Part shown: positions 9,901-19,822 of the stretch, in pieces
Numbering within the stretch: position 1 is the first letter of the stretch
Layout of the letters: the number at the start of each line of letters is the position of its first letter
From: Leptidea sinapis
Lineage: Eukaryota > Arthropoda > Insecta > Lepidoptera > Pieridae
Assembly: GCF_905404315.1 (NCBI RefSeq)
Contig: NC_066301.1
Coordinates: forward strand, 1,240,001 to 1,304,000
Reading direction: 5' to 3'
DNA length: 64,000 nucleotides
Program-made: the position numbers and the translations under genes
The notes under the pieces: model-generated
Database searches by the model: none
What the model saw: only the letters and a program-made list of their open reading frames with translations
What the model was told of the DNA's origin: nothing

Positions 9901-10053
9901 CTCAAACCAGCATATATCGCAGATGACAACTTATCAGGAAAAGACACACAAACACAGACTGTACCTACACAAAAGGAAACTACGGAAGAAGAACACATCA
10001 GAACTACAAGAAGTGGACGAAGAGTCAAGTTTCCCGACTACTATCACCCGTAG
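6868..10053 (+). CDS. pol: Pol of the CsRn1-type element: protease, RT, RNase H, integrase
   Basis: Read as a Gag-Pol fusion after -1 frameshifting; the open frame extends from 6868 but translation probably enters near 6938. Domains in order: aspartic protease with 'LIDTGSD' (7033-7044 encodes IDTG); reverse transcriptase with 'TVDLVKAYNQ', 'FGLRNAAQSFQRFMD' and the catalytic 'YIDD' (7939-7950); RNase H with 'QTDASD' (near 8400) and 'YTDHKP'; integrase zinc finger H...H...C..C ('HPGAKA' to 'CQQCQRSK', 8970-9090); integrase core with 'HMDIIG' (9157), 'ITDRGRQF' (9334) and 'LVERLHR' (9446), giving the D,D,E triad. A basic C-terminal tail ends at TAG 10051-10053. No stop or shift is seen and all catalytic residues are present. 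Confidence 0.95.
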   Translation: MLVSFPIWLERKEVCQALHISFGKCQGQPLVAEHVCPTSSGRLFITDLNTKVQYLIDTGSDLCVYPRSRIQEHRTKTQYELFAANGTVISTFGYVHLQLNLGLRRVFSWRFVVADVSKPIIGVDFLSFYNLLVDCRNHRLVDGVTSLSVAVPRQHHKEDISSVRTTSPGDSLYNDIVREFPNITRPAGKPSEPKHNTVHHIRTTPGPPVFCRPRRLDPERLTIAKKELEEMVQNGTARRSESPWSSALHLARKKNDGWRPCGDYRALNARTIPDRYPVRHIQDFAHQLAGKKVFSTVDLVKAYNQIPVHADDIPKTAITTPFGLFEFPYMTFGLRNAAQSFQRFMDEALRDLDFCFGYIDDILIFSESPLQHQQHLRQLFQRLTDYGILINTAKCVFGKDEVTFLGFTVSAAGVKPLEEKVQAVQDYPPPKTVKELRRFLGVINFYRRFIPGAAAIQAPLNALLAGPKTKGSHPVNMTLELLEAFKRCKSSLSHATLLAHPDTTAELAIQTDASDHAIGAVLQQSKGNTWQPLAFFSRKLSPSQKKYSPYDRELLAIYEAIRYFRYMVEARTFTIYTDHKPITFAFSTQRDSCSPRQFRYLDFISQFSTDIRYIPGRDNTVADSMSRVEEMTTPLDYQSLARAQDSDAELQNLLVSGSGLKLEKVMLENSDIQVFCDTSTQYTRPFVTSAFRRQVFNTLHSLSHPGAKATAQLVAQRFVWPGIKKDCRQWAKECQQCQRSKISRHTSAPVAKFTMPSARFRQVHMDIIGPLPSSVGHRYCLTMIDRFTRWPEAMPLQDITAESCAAAFVTGWIARFGCPESIITDRGRQFDSQLFKRVAALVGVDHRTTTAYHPAANGLVERLHRQLKAAITCHTSAQWTEALPLVLLGIRSACKDDLQASTAELVYGEPLRLPGQFLQPIRDDHIDVTDFASRLKQHITKLSPTSTSWHGQRTFYVPKDLQHSTHVFLRQGPVKRPLQAPYTGPYKVLRRGSKSFDIEVQGKTSTVTIDRLKPAYIADDNLSGKDTQTQTVPTQKETTEEEHIRTTRSGRRVKFPDYYHP
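6934..6940 (+). promoter_or_regulatory. Candidate -1 ribosomal frameshift site GGGAAAT
   Basis: The heptamer is in the correct phase of gag (G GGA AAT), matching the X XXY YYZ rule, and lies 16 bases before the gag stop inside the gag/pol overlap. A perfect 12-bp palindrome GCCACTAGTGGC follows at 6951-6962 and may add a stem. Pol lies in the -1 frame relative to gag, as this site requires. Confidence 0.7.
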
Positions 10054-10061
10054 TCACGGTC

Positions 10062-10072
10062 TCAGTGGGGGA
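10062..10072 (+). other. Polypurine tract
   Basis: A purine-rich AGTGGGGGAG lies just before the 3' LTR, in the expected place for priming plus-strand DNA synthesis. Confidence 0.7.
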
Positions 10073-10077
10073 GTACT

Positions 10078-10575
10078 TGTAGCGGCCAAATCCGCTACTT
10101 ACTTCCGCACCGCCGCTTATGTTCTTGGACCACACGACATCACGCCACATCGTACGATCTATGACGACAGCCTACGTCACGGGTGGTGCGAGCTGCGAAC
10201 CGGCTGCATCGCGTGCGCGTCCCCGCGCCCGCGCTCCCGCCGCACACCGCGGGCCCTGCGCCCGCCGCCACAGCTAGGCCTCCCGCGCCCGCGCCCCGCG
10301 CGTCGCATAAATACCAGAGGCGATCGCCCGCGCCACGCATTCTGCACATTTATTTACCTCGCGCTCACAGCTTTCCGCTTGCTTTATTTTTGCTTTGTAT
10401 AGACGCTCATTTCATTCTACATTTTGTAAAGTATTTCTTTTAATTAGTAGTAAATTCAACCTTTCATCTTTGACTCAATCTTTCATTCTTACTTCGCTTC
10501 AAACAAATATCATAGCATCCCTAGCTCAGCCAGGGGTAGTCATCGAGAAGTCGTAGGAGTAGAATACGTGCTACA
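10078..10575 (+). repeat. 3' LTR of the CsRn1-type element
   Basis: No difference from the 5' LTR was seen over 498 bases by eye, including the CpG-rich block. LTRs are identical at insertion, so this points to a recent event. The ATAC target copy follows at 10576-10579. Confidence 0.95.
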
Positions 10576-11399
10576 ATACTTCACTTATTTTTAAAGTGAA
10601 GCGACGTGCGGATATTGATGACGAGGTAAGCAATGTACTCTCAAAGATAGTGCGTTGGTTTGAGACGAATAATCTGCACTTAAACAGTAAAAAAACAAAG
10701 TGTTTACGGTTCATTACACCAAACACAGCGGAGGTACAAACCAACGTACTTATAAATGACCAGAGATTGGAACTTGTGGACACTACGGTCTTCTTGGGTA
10801 TCACGTTAGATAAAAAGCTTCAGTGGGGTCCACATATTGCCCATCTAGCAGATAGACTCAGCTCTGCGGCATATGCAGTTAGAAAGGTTAGAGAGTACAC
10901 GAATGTTGCGACCGCTAGATTAGTGTACTTTAGTTATTTTCACAGCATCATGACGTACGGTATATTACTATGGGGTCATGCTGCTGACATTGATATAGTG
11001 TTTGCAATGCAAAAGAGAGCTGTTCGTGCTATATATCAGCTTGGTTATAGACAGTCTCTCAAAGAAAAAATTAAAGAAATCAATATTATGACTGTTCATT
11101 GTCAGTACATTTATGGAAATTTAATATACGTTCACAAAAATCGTCACCTTTTTGCTCTTAATAGTGATTTTCATTATTATAACACTAGAAATAAGGGATT
11201 GCTTGTAACTAATTCTAGTAGGCTTCATAAGATACATAATAGCTTTAAGGGTAAATGTATACACTTCTACAATAAAGTCCCAGCCACTGTTCAGGCATTA
11301 TCTATAAATAAATTTAAATGTTTTATAAAAAAATGGCTCTGTCGTAAATCCTATTACTCCACTGCTGAATATCTAAATGATCGGACAGCCTGGGACTAG
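10576..11399 (+). pseudogene. LINE-A ORF2, second part: RT thumb and C-terminus
   Basis: Resumes right after the inserted element, in the same frame as the RT part upstream once one ATAC copy is discounted. It begins two codons after FADD. Visible blocks: 'WFETNNLHLNSKKTK' (RT thumb), 'FLGITLDKKLQWGPHI', 'YFSYFHSIMTYGILLWG', 'MQKRAVRAIY'. These are the usual C-terminal blocks of Jockey/CR1-type ORF2. The stop is TAG at 11397-11399. This half itself has no break. Confidence 0.88.
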
Positions 11400-11625
11400 A
11401 TTGTGATTATTTTATAGTGACTGTACAATATTGTATATTTTTATTGAAAAGAGCGCAAAAAAAAGAATGCTGGGAGAGTTTCTTGCACCGCTTCTTCTCT
11501 CTCAGAGCGCCATTTGTTTCCGAAGCGGTAGTAGTATCTAGTAGTATAAGAAATGACATCAAAAAGAATTCTAAAGGAATCAATTTTGAGAAAATAAATG
11601 CCTTTTATGCCTGCCTTTAATAGTT

Positions 11626-12137
11626 TCAGAGTTCTTGTATAAGAAGAAGAAGCTAATGTGAGCCGATTCAATAGCAACAATAATTTCAAATATTGTTTTT
11701 ATTCCTTGTCCATCACTCTGTATGGGTTTTTTTACTTATGCTTAAAATTATTCCAAAAATCATGTAAAAAGGAGTAAAAGGGAGTAAGTATAAATTAATT
11801 AATCAAAATCATAAGTTTCAAATAGCGGTTTTGTAGGAGAAATAACTTTTTGAAGCAAAAAATATCTTTAGACATTCTGAACACTTTTCTTAGTGACTTT
11901 GTATTTCTCGTTCGGGTAAATTGTTCTAAATCAGGAGTTGAGACAGCGCAATCAATCAGAATAAATATACCCTCCCCCTGTATGTATGCCTGGTTAAGTA
12001 TATGCAATTGTAGTTAAATCTAACACTATGGGAAATGTTTGAAGCTGAATAGCTCTATAGTCTATATGATAGTATTTTGTATTTTATATTATTGTGGTTG
12101 CTGAGGAAAAAAAATACCAACGCCGTCTTTGCTTTTA
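11626..12137. other. No gene recognised
   Basis: AT-rich spacer between LINE-A and a mariner relic; nothing recognisable. Confidence 0.5.
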
Positions 12138-13056
12138 CATGGGGCACACTAAAAGTTTTGCACTTCTAGCTAAACGGAACTATTTGAATTTCGAATGTTA
12201 TATTTTTTGAAACGTTGCCACTTTCTTAGCAATAAAAAAAAACAATTGGAGGGACATCATTTGTCAATTGTTTTTTATCACACATCAAAGTTCTACGTAC
12301 GCAACGAAAATGGAATTTAGTCGAAAATTTTTATAGTGATGATTTTTTATAATTTTAAAAGTTTTCTCTCTCCGCAAGACTGTGCCGCTTGTTCAAAATG
12401 CTTTTGGGAGAGAAGCACCTTGCTTTTGTACCGTGAAGCGATGGTTTGCTAAGTTGAGAGAGGTCGGGTTTCTATACATGAAGAATTTTGAAAATGAGAA
12501 GACGCCAACAAAAGTGAGGCAGGCGAGAAACTTTGGTTAAATAAATAGTTGCATTTTTTTCTCAGCTACGGGTCCCTTCTGCGAAATTCCACTAGATGAT
12601 CAAAAGAGTGTGAATGCCGAGTGGTATTTAACTATTTGTTTACCCAAGATGCTAAAAAAAGTTCGCGAAGGACGACCAAAGAGCTGTGTTCTCCTACATC
12701 ATGACAACGCTTCTTCACACACGGCTAACAAAACTAAGTCATTTTAGGTTCCGAAAAAGTACAACTCGTCACCCATCCTGCACATAGCCCCGACCTGTGA
12801 TTTCTGTATTTTTCCCAAAATCAAAGATTTGATGAGAGGTTTCACTTTTACCAATTCCGAAGAGGCAGTGATAGCGTTCAATCAGCATGTAGAAAACATG
12901 CCTTCAAATCTGTGGTCCTCCTGTTTTATAAAATGATTTCGATTGCATGAGAAAAGGTTTGAAATGTAAAGGAGAGTATTTTGAAAAGCAATAAACAAAA
13001 TTTTTTAGTTCAAACATGTTTTTTTACGTTACGCAAAATTTTTAGTGTGACCTACG
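12138..13056 (+). mobile_element. Degenerate mariner with internal deletions
   Basis: About 0.92 kb, against about 1.3 kb for an intact mariner. Termini are inverted repeats: the left end has GCACACTAAAAGTTTTGC and the right end, reversed, has TCACACTAAAAATTTTGC. A TA target duplication lies at 12136-12137 and 13057-13058. The transposase is only recognisable by pieces, 'LLHHDNASSHTA' near 12695-12730 and 'FPKIKDLMRG' near 12812. The frame has many stops and the middle is missing. Confidence 0.8.
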
Positions 13057-13058
13057 TA

Positions 13059-13743
13059 TATATAATTACATATATAGAAAAAATTATTTAAGAATTAAAT
13101 TAATTAATTTTACACTTCTGTTGTATGGACCTAAACATACACCATTATTTTTCTAACTACTGCTAGAAGCCACCAATCAAGATTATTTTCAGATTTTTCT
13201 CGGATTATAGTATAATTCGTACTAAATCAATCATAATTCAAATTCAATCAACTTACTAGTGGGAGGTTTCTAAGTGGGTGGTTAGTCACAATTACTGCCA
13301 TTTTCTACCGTCGAGCAGTGATGCAGTGATGAACATGCACTATTTGTGTTTTAGTTTGAAGGGCGCTGTAAGACAGTGAAATGACTGATCAATAAATTGC
13401 CTCTCAGATGAAGAATCACTGATCAATTCTTGTACCAATTTTTGTTTTAATCTGCTGAATGTAGCATACGATATATAAATCATTTAAATAGAAATAAATA
13501 TCTATAATGTTACAAAAGATTTCAAAACGTAAAGCTTGTTTAAAATAATTTTTAGTGATTGAAAGGACACAAAATTCAATTAAAGACTCGCAAAAGAGAA
13601 ATATGCTAAAACTTGAGACAGTAATCACTGGGTATCTACGGACACTTTTATCATTTTAGTTTTAACAATGCACGATAAAACTTTTCTTGATAACATTGTG
13701 GTTGCATCGCGAACAACTTTACTAATTATTATTACATTGTTCT
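13059..13743. other. No gene recognised
   Basis: AT-rich spacer. Nothing recognised beyond short chance open frames. Confidence 0.5.
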
Positions 13744-13942
13744 ATGAAAATGCAGATAGGATTTGTATCACAAGATATTATAGTAAAAGTACGAACTATT
13801 ATTAGAAAAAGTGCAGAAGGCCTTCCTAAGACACCTGAACAAATGTTGCTATGGATATTATCCTTTCATATATCCAACCAAATTTCTCCTAGGTCATTTA
13901 GGTTTAAATTCCCTGGAAGTCAGGTGGACTTGCAACCAAGGC

Positions 13943-14190
13943 AACACATCGGATCTAACCAAAACAAAAGACAACACATCGCCAACGCAAGACCAGGTAA
14001 GGCATCACCCATCGGATCTAGCCAAAACAAAAGGCAACACATCGCCAACGCAAGACCTGGTAAGGCATCACCCATCGGATCTAGCCAAAACAAAAGGCAA
14101 CACATCGCCAACGCAAGACCAGGTAAGGCATCACCCATCGGATCTAGCCAAAACAAAAGGCAACACATCGCCAACGCAAGACCAGGTTTA
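13943..14190. repeat. 63-bp minisatellite, about four units
   Basis: GGATCT recurs at 13951, 14014, 14077 and 14140, an exact 63-bp step, with only a few substitutions between units. Because 63 is divisible by three, each frame repeats a 21-residue unit. Three frames are open right through, two on the plus strand (13744-14247 and 13811-14191) and one on the minus (13920-14264). One plus frame reads 'GSSQNKRQHIANARPGKASPI' per unit. No known domain is recognised; real coding cannot be decided from this. Confidence 0.9.
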
Positions 14191-14325
14191 AGGATACGCA
14201 TGGTGGCCAGCCAGCGTTTTAGGAAGGTTCTTTGGATAGAAAAATAAATTTCACGCACACACATTAATAATTACAAAAGCTTATCACAAATCACAAATTT
14301 TCAAAACATATTCAATCATATGGAA

Positions 14326-14610
14326 TCTACATAATCCGCAAAGGAAGTGGAAGCACCCTCGGTCTCCACTGATTTCTCTGCCCATACGGTCCACTCGCCT
14401 AAGCGCAATCGAAGGCAGCATCCAATAATATGAATCTAAGATGAAACTTGAAAATCTAAGATGTTTTTAAATAAAACAGCACACATCGCGCCCATGGCAA
14501 TGCTCCACCCTTTTCCGTATCTGTTGCACATAACACCAGGCAGAGCGGCAAATTCAGGTGCCACTTTGTAACATCAGAAGTCAGTGTCACGCAGTTGGAT
14601 CCATTGAACA
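14326..14610 (-). other. Two short minus-strand open stretches of unknown nature
   Basis: About 14458-14610 reads a 51-codon frame starting 'MFNGSNCVTLTSD', and about 14326-14411 reads one containing 'GEWTVWAEKSVETEG' and ending 'FADYVDSI'. They are in different segments with no splice sites checked. Composition is less AT-rich than the surroundings. This could be a decayed transposon or exon remnant; nothing is recognised. Confidence 0.2.
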
Positions 14611-14619
14611 TGAAAAAAA

Positions 14620-16885
14620 CAAAAAAAACATTAAAGTTATTTCGTAAAATGCAACGACAATCTTAACGCCATGCGATTCAACATAATTTATAAAAATTGT
14701 TTGAGTCTTGATTATTCCATTAATTCACTATCTTTTAACAAATTTTACGGGTTTGTCATCAACAGACTAAACTGATCGCTCGTTCGGTCAATCCTGACCG
14801 TAATAAGGAACCCCACTGGACAATGATCACATCTGAATAAAATTTTCAATAGGTTTATATGAAAGATATCAACTACATCACTAACACACAGTAACCGCTC
14901 AGGGGCAGTCTACCATCGCGTAAGCCTCATCGTGTGTCTTGAGAATTATACTTCACGGGTCATCACACGGCGTCCTAGGCTAATAAAATTGTTTAAAAGT
15001 ATTAACAATTAGAACTGTAACATCAACTTAAAGCTTCCCACATGCTCAGTAGGCATTACGTTTGAGATAGGAATAAATCTCACTAGTTATTATATTCCTA
15101 AATGTAACAATAGTCTAGTCGTAATATCTTATAGAATCTATCAAGCCAAAATCATAAAATAAAAATAACAAAAGATAATATTAGGCTGTTAAGATCTTAT
15201 TTCGTAATATTGTTTCGTTAATAATTCGTAAAAACTGAAATATTTACAACAACTTAATTCTCATGTGTTGTACTATGGTAATGTAGGTGGTGCTATAAGT
15301 AATTGTTCAACATTTATCGTCTTACAGCAAAGTAAACCATACAGATTTAACTTACAAAGGCTAACTCTTTTTAATATTGACAGTACTGTTAAATTATTTT
15401 CAAACATGAAAATTTTAATTCAAACCACGAACAATTAATTAAATTACGCGCAAACTAATGTGGTGGCGAGAAATAATGCAACTCACTGTTGAAACATAAA
15501 AATTAATATTTTAAAATTCCTCAAACTACTACTAGATACGTAAACACGATTTTTAATGAGCGTTACACCTCTTATGAGCAGTATATCACTTAGCATTCAT
15601 TAGCATATTTTCACTAAACCTTTAAGCACGGTAACACTACGTGCAATTCAACACAAAAATTGATAAAAGTTAACTATCATTACGGTATTGTTAGCGGATT
15701 ACTTTATTCCAATATCATAATTTTAATTTCTTCTTTACGTTTTCTAAGAAGCAACTCATCCACCCACAGAAAACCAGTGGAAGAGAACAAATTCCATACT
15801 ACACGGTATCGTTCAAATCTATATTGGTAATTACATTGAAAATGATTTTTGCATTATTTAGCTAATCTATTATTCGTCATCGTCAAAAGCTGTACACAGC
15901 GTACTATGATTTTATATCACGAAACTGACCTTCAAAATCATTATAGGAATTAAATCATGGAAATATGAGGGTGTGGAATGCTGCGCATGTTTTTAAATCT
16001 GGTTCGGATCAAAAACAAATGAGGTATTTTCATTGTCAAGAAGGTTGTGAGACGATATCACACAGCTTGGTTAGCAGTAGCAATGAAACTATTTCATTTT
16101 CAAAAATAAAATCAACTCAAATAAAATCTTCATTTGAATTCGTTGTAATTTGAATGTAAATGGTAATTATAAGTCAATCAAATTATGGTAGCTCGAATCC
16201 TTTATCGCATGTCTATAAAACTATAATATTGAGTTTTGCCTAATCTATCAATTTGGTTTGCTATAAGGGGTAAAGGATTAAATTATCTCTAACGGCATTT
16301 GAATCAAACTTTCAGAAATCAAAGCAAAGTCGGTCCGTGTCATTCTTTTTCTTTACTAGTAATATAGGGCTGCTTAACGGGAAGGAGCTCTCTTATTATG
16401 CCATTTTCCTTTAAGTCTTTAAAAATATCCCGGATTTTGTTGCACGATTTCGTCGGGATATTTAATCTAAGTTATAGCTCACCTATAGACCCGATTTCTA
16501 GATGTATTGTTCATATTGATAAGGTCGGTATCTAATTCAAAACCGGATGTCAAATTCATTGATTTAAAAAAAAACTCGCGATTAATTGTACTCGCTAAGT
16601 CTAAAAATCTATTAAGATGCCAAACTGATTTTCATTATCACTTACTACATCAACTCGAGCTCTAAGCGAACATTATCAATTTCAACTATAGCTGTAATGC
16701 CTCGTTTTGTAATCTGGGGGCACGGCAGTACCCCTGCCAAGCAAAAACAAGTGGCGCGGCCGTACTATCTTTTCTCGAAGCAATTCAAGCCATTTCGACC
16801 AAACTTCATTGTAGGTAAAACAAGAAACCTGAATTATCAGTTACCAACCAGGCATTGTATCAACACTTACAAATTTCATTCAATT
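14620..16885. other. No gene recognised
   Basis: Long AT-rich stretch without recognisable coding sequence, terminal repeats or RNA genes. Confidence 0.5.
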
Positions 16886-17035
16886 TGAACCAGTAGCTTA
16901 AGAATTATAACTAGTCAAATTTTCTTAATGTCACTGACTGACTGACCGATAATTAAAACCTGAACCAGTAGATAACTAGTAAAAGTTTCTTAATTTTGAC
17001 ACTCACTGACTGAACGATCACTAAAACTCTTAGGC
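16886..17035. repeat. Imperfect direct duplication, about 80-bp unit
   Basis: 'gaaccagtag...aactagt...tttcttaat...cactgactgac' occurs twice, starting near 16887 and near 16961, with indels between copies. Confidence 0.6.
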
Positions 17036-17594
17036 ACGTTTTTAATTGATATGGTCACTATAAGATGATGCTAGAATAGCTAATTACGTAATAACTAAAG
17101 ACAGTTTGGACTGAATAAATAGACCGCCTTGGTACTACATGGATCTCACAAGCTTTTACGTTAGAATAACTCTAGTTATGTTTTTGAAGGCATAACTATT
17201 TGTTTTCGGGCAACGAAGCTAGTTATTTTCGCTCGAACAGTCAGTATTTAAAAGACTGTTATAATTCACCAATAATTACATTAAAAGTGCCCCGTTTTAT
17301 AGATGAACAATAGGTATTTTGTTTGGGGCGTTACGTTAGTCATTTTGACGGCGGTAACAATTTTTATCTTAGTGGCCCTTCCAATGTCAGTATTCACACT
17401 CAATAAACTTTACTAAAACTGTCACGGGAATTGGAATTATTATTTGATTTGTTACAATCAAATAAACATAAAATATCAAACAGATATTTTTAAAGGGATT
17501 TTTGCAGTCTTTCTTATTTCAATTAAAATATATGACTTATTTCTTCGTGAAGTGAATTAGGAGTATTTCCCAACAACAAATAAAACAGAATAAA
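17036..17594. other. No gene recognised
   Basis: AT-rich spacer with nothing recognisable. Confidence 0.5.
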
Positions 17595-17985
17595 TACCTG
17601 TTACCAGTGCAGTCGAACCCTCCTGAAGGGCGCCCAAGCCTCTGACCGGAATTCGTTGCCAAACGTGTCAGCTCTTTCTTCAATCGTTCCCACGTGACCA
17701 GGTGTCGGCCCACGTTTTTGCTCGTCCTCTCAATTGCCTCTCAACGTCGTCACAAAAGATCTTGTCGTGATCATTCGAACTTCATGGAGCTAAATATAAT
17801 TAGCAAACCAGTCCCTGATACATGAGATTTATCATCAGGGTTGAATTTTCGTTATGGAGATTAGGAGACCCATCACTTGATCCATGGCAAAGACCATCCC
17901 ATCTGGAGGCCCTAAGTCGTGGGGCTGTGATCCCACCGATGCTGTCGGCGTTACGCCAGGGTTTCCTTGACCAGGGTCCACCATG
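17595..17985 (-). pseudogene. Possible LTR-retrotransposon gag remnant
   Basis: On the minus strand an ATG near 17983 opens a frame 'MVDPGQGNPGVTPTAS...' that ends after about 48 codons. Further on, in another frame, 'TWERLKKELTR' resembles the capsid motif common in gag ('TWE.FK.EF'). Composition is more GC-rich than its flanks. No LTR, protease or RT was found beside it, so the call is tentative. Confidence 0.3.
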
Positions 17986-19820
17986 AAGAAATACAACACT
18001 AATAATTTCTCAGTTTATTGAAGCACAACTGCTAGTATAGATATGAACCATCTTTACATAAAACAATCGCTTTTATAGCTTCCGTACAACAGATGAAACA
18101 GAGTAGATACAACTTCTTTTAAAACACAAATACAATTAGGTATTGTAAAATAATTCCTAAATACAGCTCAATAAATGTATTAGTGAATTAATATAACTTC
18201 AAATGATTTATATAATAGTTTGTTCATTTAATTTGAACATACATTACGAAGTAAGAAGATGGCGCTGCAAGCAAGTTTCGAGATACAATTCAGAAAAAAC
18301 TAATCCATAAATTAATAAAGTTTGATACACAATAACGATATTAATTCTAATACAAATTAAAATGATCATTTTCACATTCAATTAAGTATTTTAACAATAA
18401 ATAAAACATGAAACATCTTCAAACAATTCAAACAGTCTAAACAGTGTCTATTAAATTAGTTAGACCTTAATAAATAACAGTTTTATGTTAACAAATAGCT
18501 ATTTGTATTTATATAGGTATATCAATAATAATATATTCATTTTAACGATAAACTAAAACATAAATATCAATAGATGCAAACAATTGACGGTAGGTGGCGA
18601 TTTGCGCCCATATACGTCTCCCTAAATTTAAAATTCTTCGCCCACGAAAAAATTTCCTTTCGTAGTCCCGCCTCATCGCACCGTTGCCCGAGCCATGGCA
18701 CCCATACCGCGTTCATTGGTATCTTTCAACGCGCTCTTGGACAAGAATGCTTAATTGGATCCATTCAATGATGGATGGACTTACCTAGCTTCTGATATAC
18801 TAAGTTACGCGGAGATCATCGATATTGTATAATTAATTCAATTATTCTTTAATATTCATTTTTTTTTGTAATGTTTCCTTTTAGTGTTTCGTCCAATTAG
18901 TGTAACTGCTAGTTAGTGGCACTGCCGTGGTAATAAGACAATAAATAAATAAATAAATTAATAAATATACAAGAATAACAGCCGTGGTATCGTAAGAGAT
19001 CGATATAAATGATATAAAAAGGAAATTTTATTTTTTAAATTGTTATGAACAGGCCGGCTTAAAAAACCTTAAAAAAATACGAACCTTGCGTGTGTATGTG
19101 ATCACTAGGAAAATACTGTTATTTTAATCAGATTATAAAACAAAAATAATTTGTATTCATGAATCATACTAAATCTAAACGGCGTGAAATGTGAAATGAA
19201 ACTCTTATTAACTGGCTGTTAATGATGATTATTAGTAGATGTGGTTCGAATAAATAGCAGCACGCAAATTAACTATTTGCGTGAGCTTTGGCGTGGGCTA
19301 AACCTAAAAGTGATTGTAAATTGTAAAAGGGATTGTAACTGATTTGGGATCGGTACTGATTTAAAAAAATTTTGGACTGTTAACGTTTTGTATCATTTAC
19401 CAGTAATTGAATTGATTGTGAGATCATTGATATATATTATTCACCACCTGACCGTTCCCATGAGACTAATAACTATCTGCTTACTTTTACTACCATGATA
19501 TAAATATACATTTACCGTAAGATTGCTGAGAGTAACCCAAATGACCTTTATCCAAAACTTTATATTAAGAATTATTGAAAGTTACTCTTCCCTAAAATTT
19601 ACATTGTCCCGTTTCCACGTGTATTAAGATGAAACCATAGAGCTAAAAAATAAATAAATTTGATATAGTATCATATTACTTTTGTTTTTTATTTCAATTA
19701 ATTAATCAATTTTATATATTATATCGTTACATAATATGTATACGTTATATACCGTGACAAACCATATAACTTTTGAAATTAAAATTTGTTAAAATAAGTG
19801 GAGGTTAATTGCGGGTGGCG
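17986..19820. other. No gene recognised; contains an AATA tail
   Basis: Mostly AT-rich. An AATA/TAAA run at 18941-18965 is the kind of tail left by a LINE 3' end, but no coding end was recognised before it. A less AT-rich patch at 18585-18780 was not identified. A short hairpin CACGCAAA-N7-TTTGCGTG lies at 19261-19283. Confidence 0.4.
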
Positions 19821-19822
19821 TA

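Larger units (their letters stand above)
5570..10575 (+). mobile_element. Complete Ty3/gypsy LTR retrotransposon, CsRn1/Kabuki type, 5006 bp
   Basis: Two 498-bp LTRs (5570-6067 and 10078-10575) read identical by eye, start TG and end CA. The flanks carry a 4-bp target duplication, ATAC at 5566-5569 and 10576-10579. Internal order: primer site, gag, protease-RT-RNase H-integrase, polypurine tract. There is no env. A primer site complementary to the 3' end of tRNA-Trp and a CHCC gag box are the known hallmarks of the CsRn1 clade (Kabuki in Bombyx). All frames are open, so this copy may be autonomous and recent. Confidence 0.95.
2990..11625 (+). mobile_element. LINE-A, Jockey/CR1-like non-LTR retrotransposon, 5'-truncated and interrupted
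   Basis: Order: end of an ORF1, ORF2 with apurinic-type endonuclease and reverse transcriptase, then a 3' UTR with an AATAAA near 11592. The element is dead: in-frame TGA at 4076-4078, a frameshift near 4800, an in-frame TAG at 5505-5507, and a 5-kb LTR element inserted at 5570-10575. Removing the insert and one ATAC target copy puts the flanking LINE sequence back in one frame. The 3' UTR (11400-11625) has 'cttcttctctctcagagcgccatttg', a phrase seen in lepidopteran LINE tails. Clade is inferred from EN+RT layout; Jockey, CR1 or Daphne cannot be separated by eye. Confidence 0.85.

Noticed and set aside
13943..14190. CRISPR-like array
   Set aside because: Units are directly tandem with a 63-bp step and no variable spacers, in eukaryotic DNA; it is a minisatellite.
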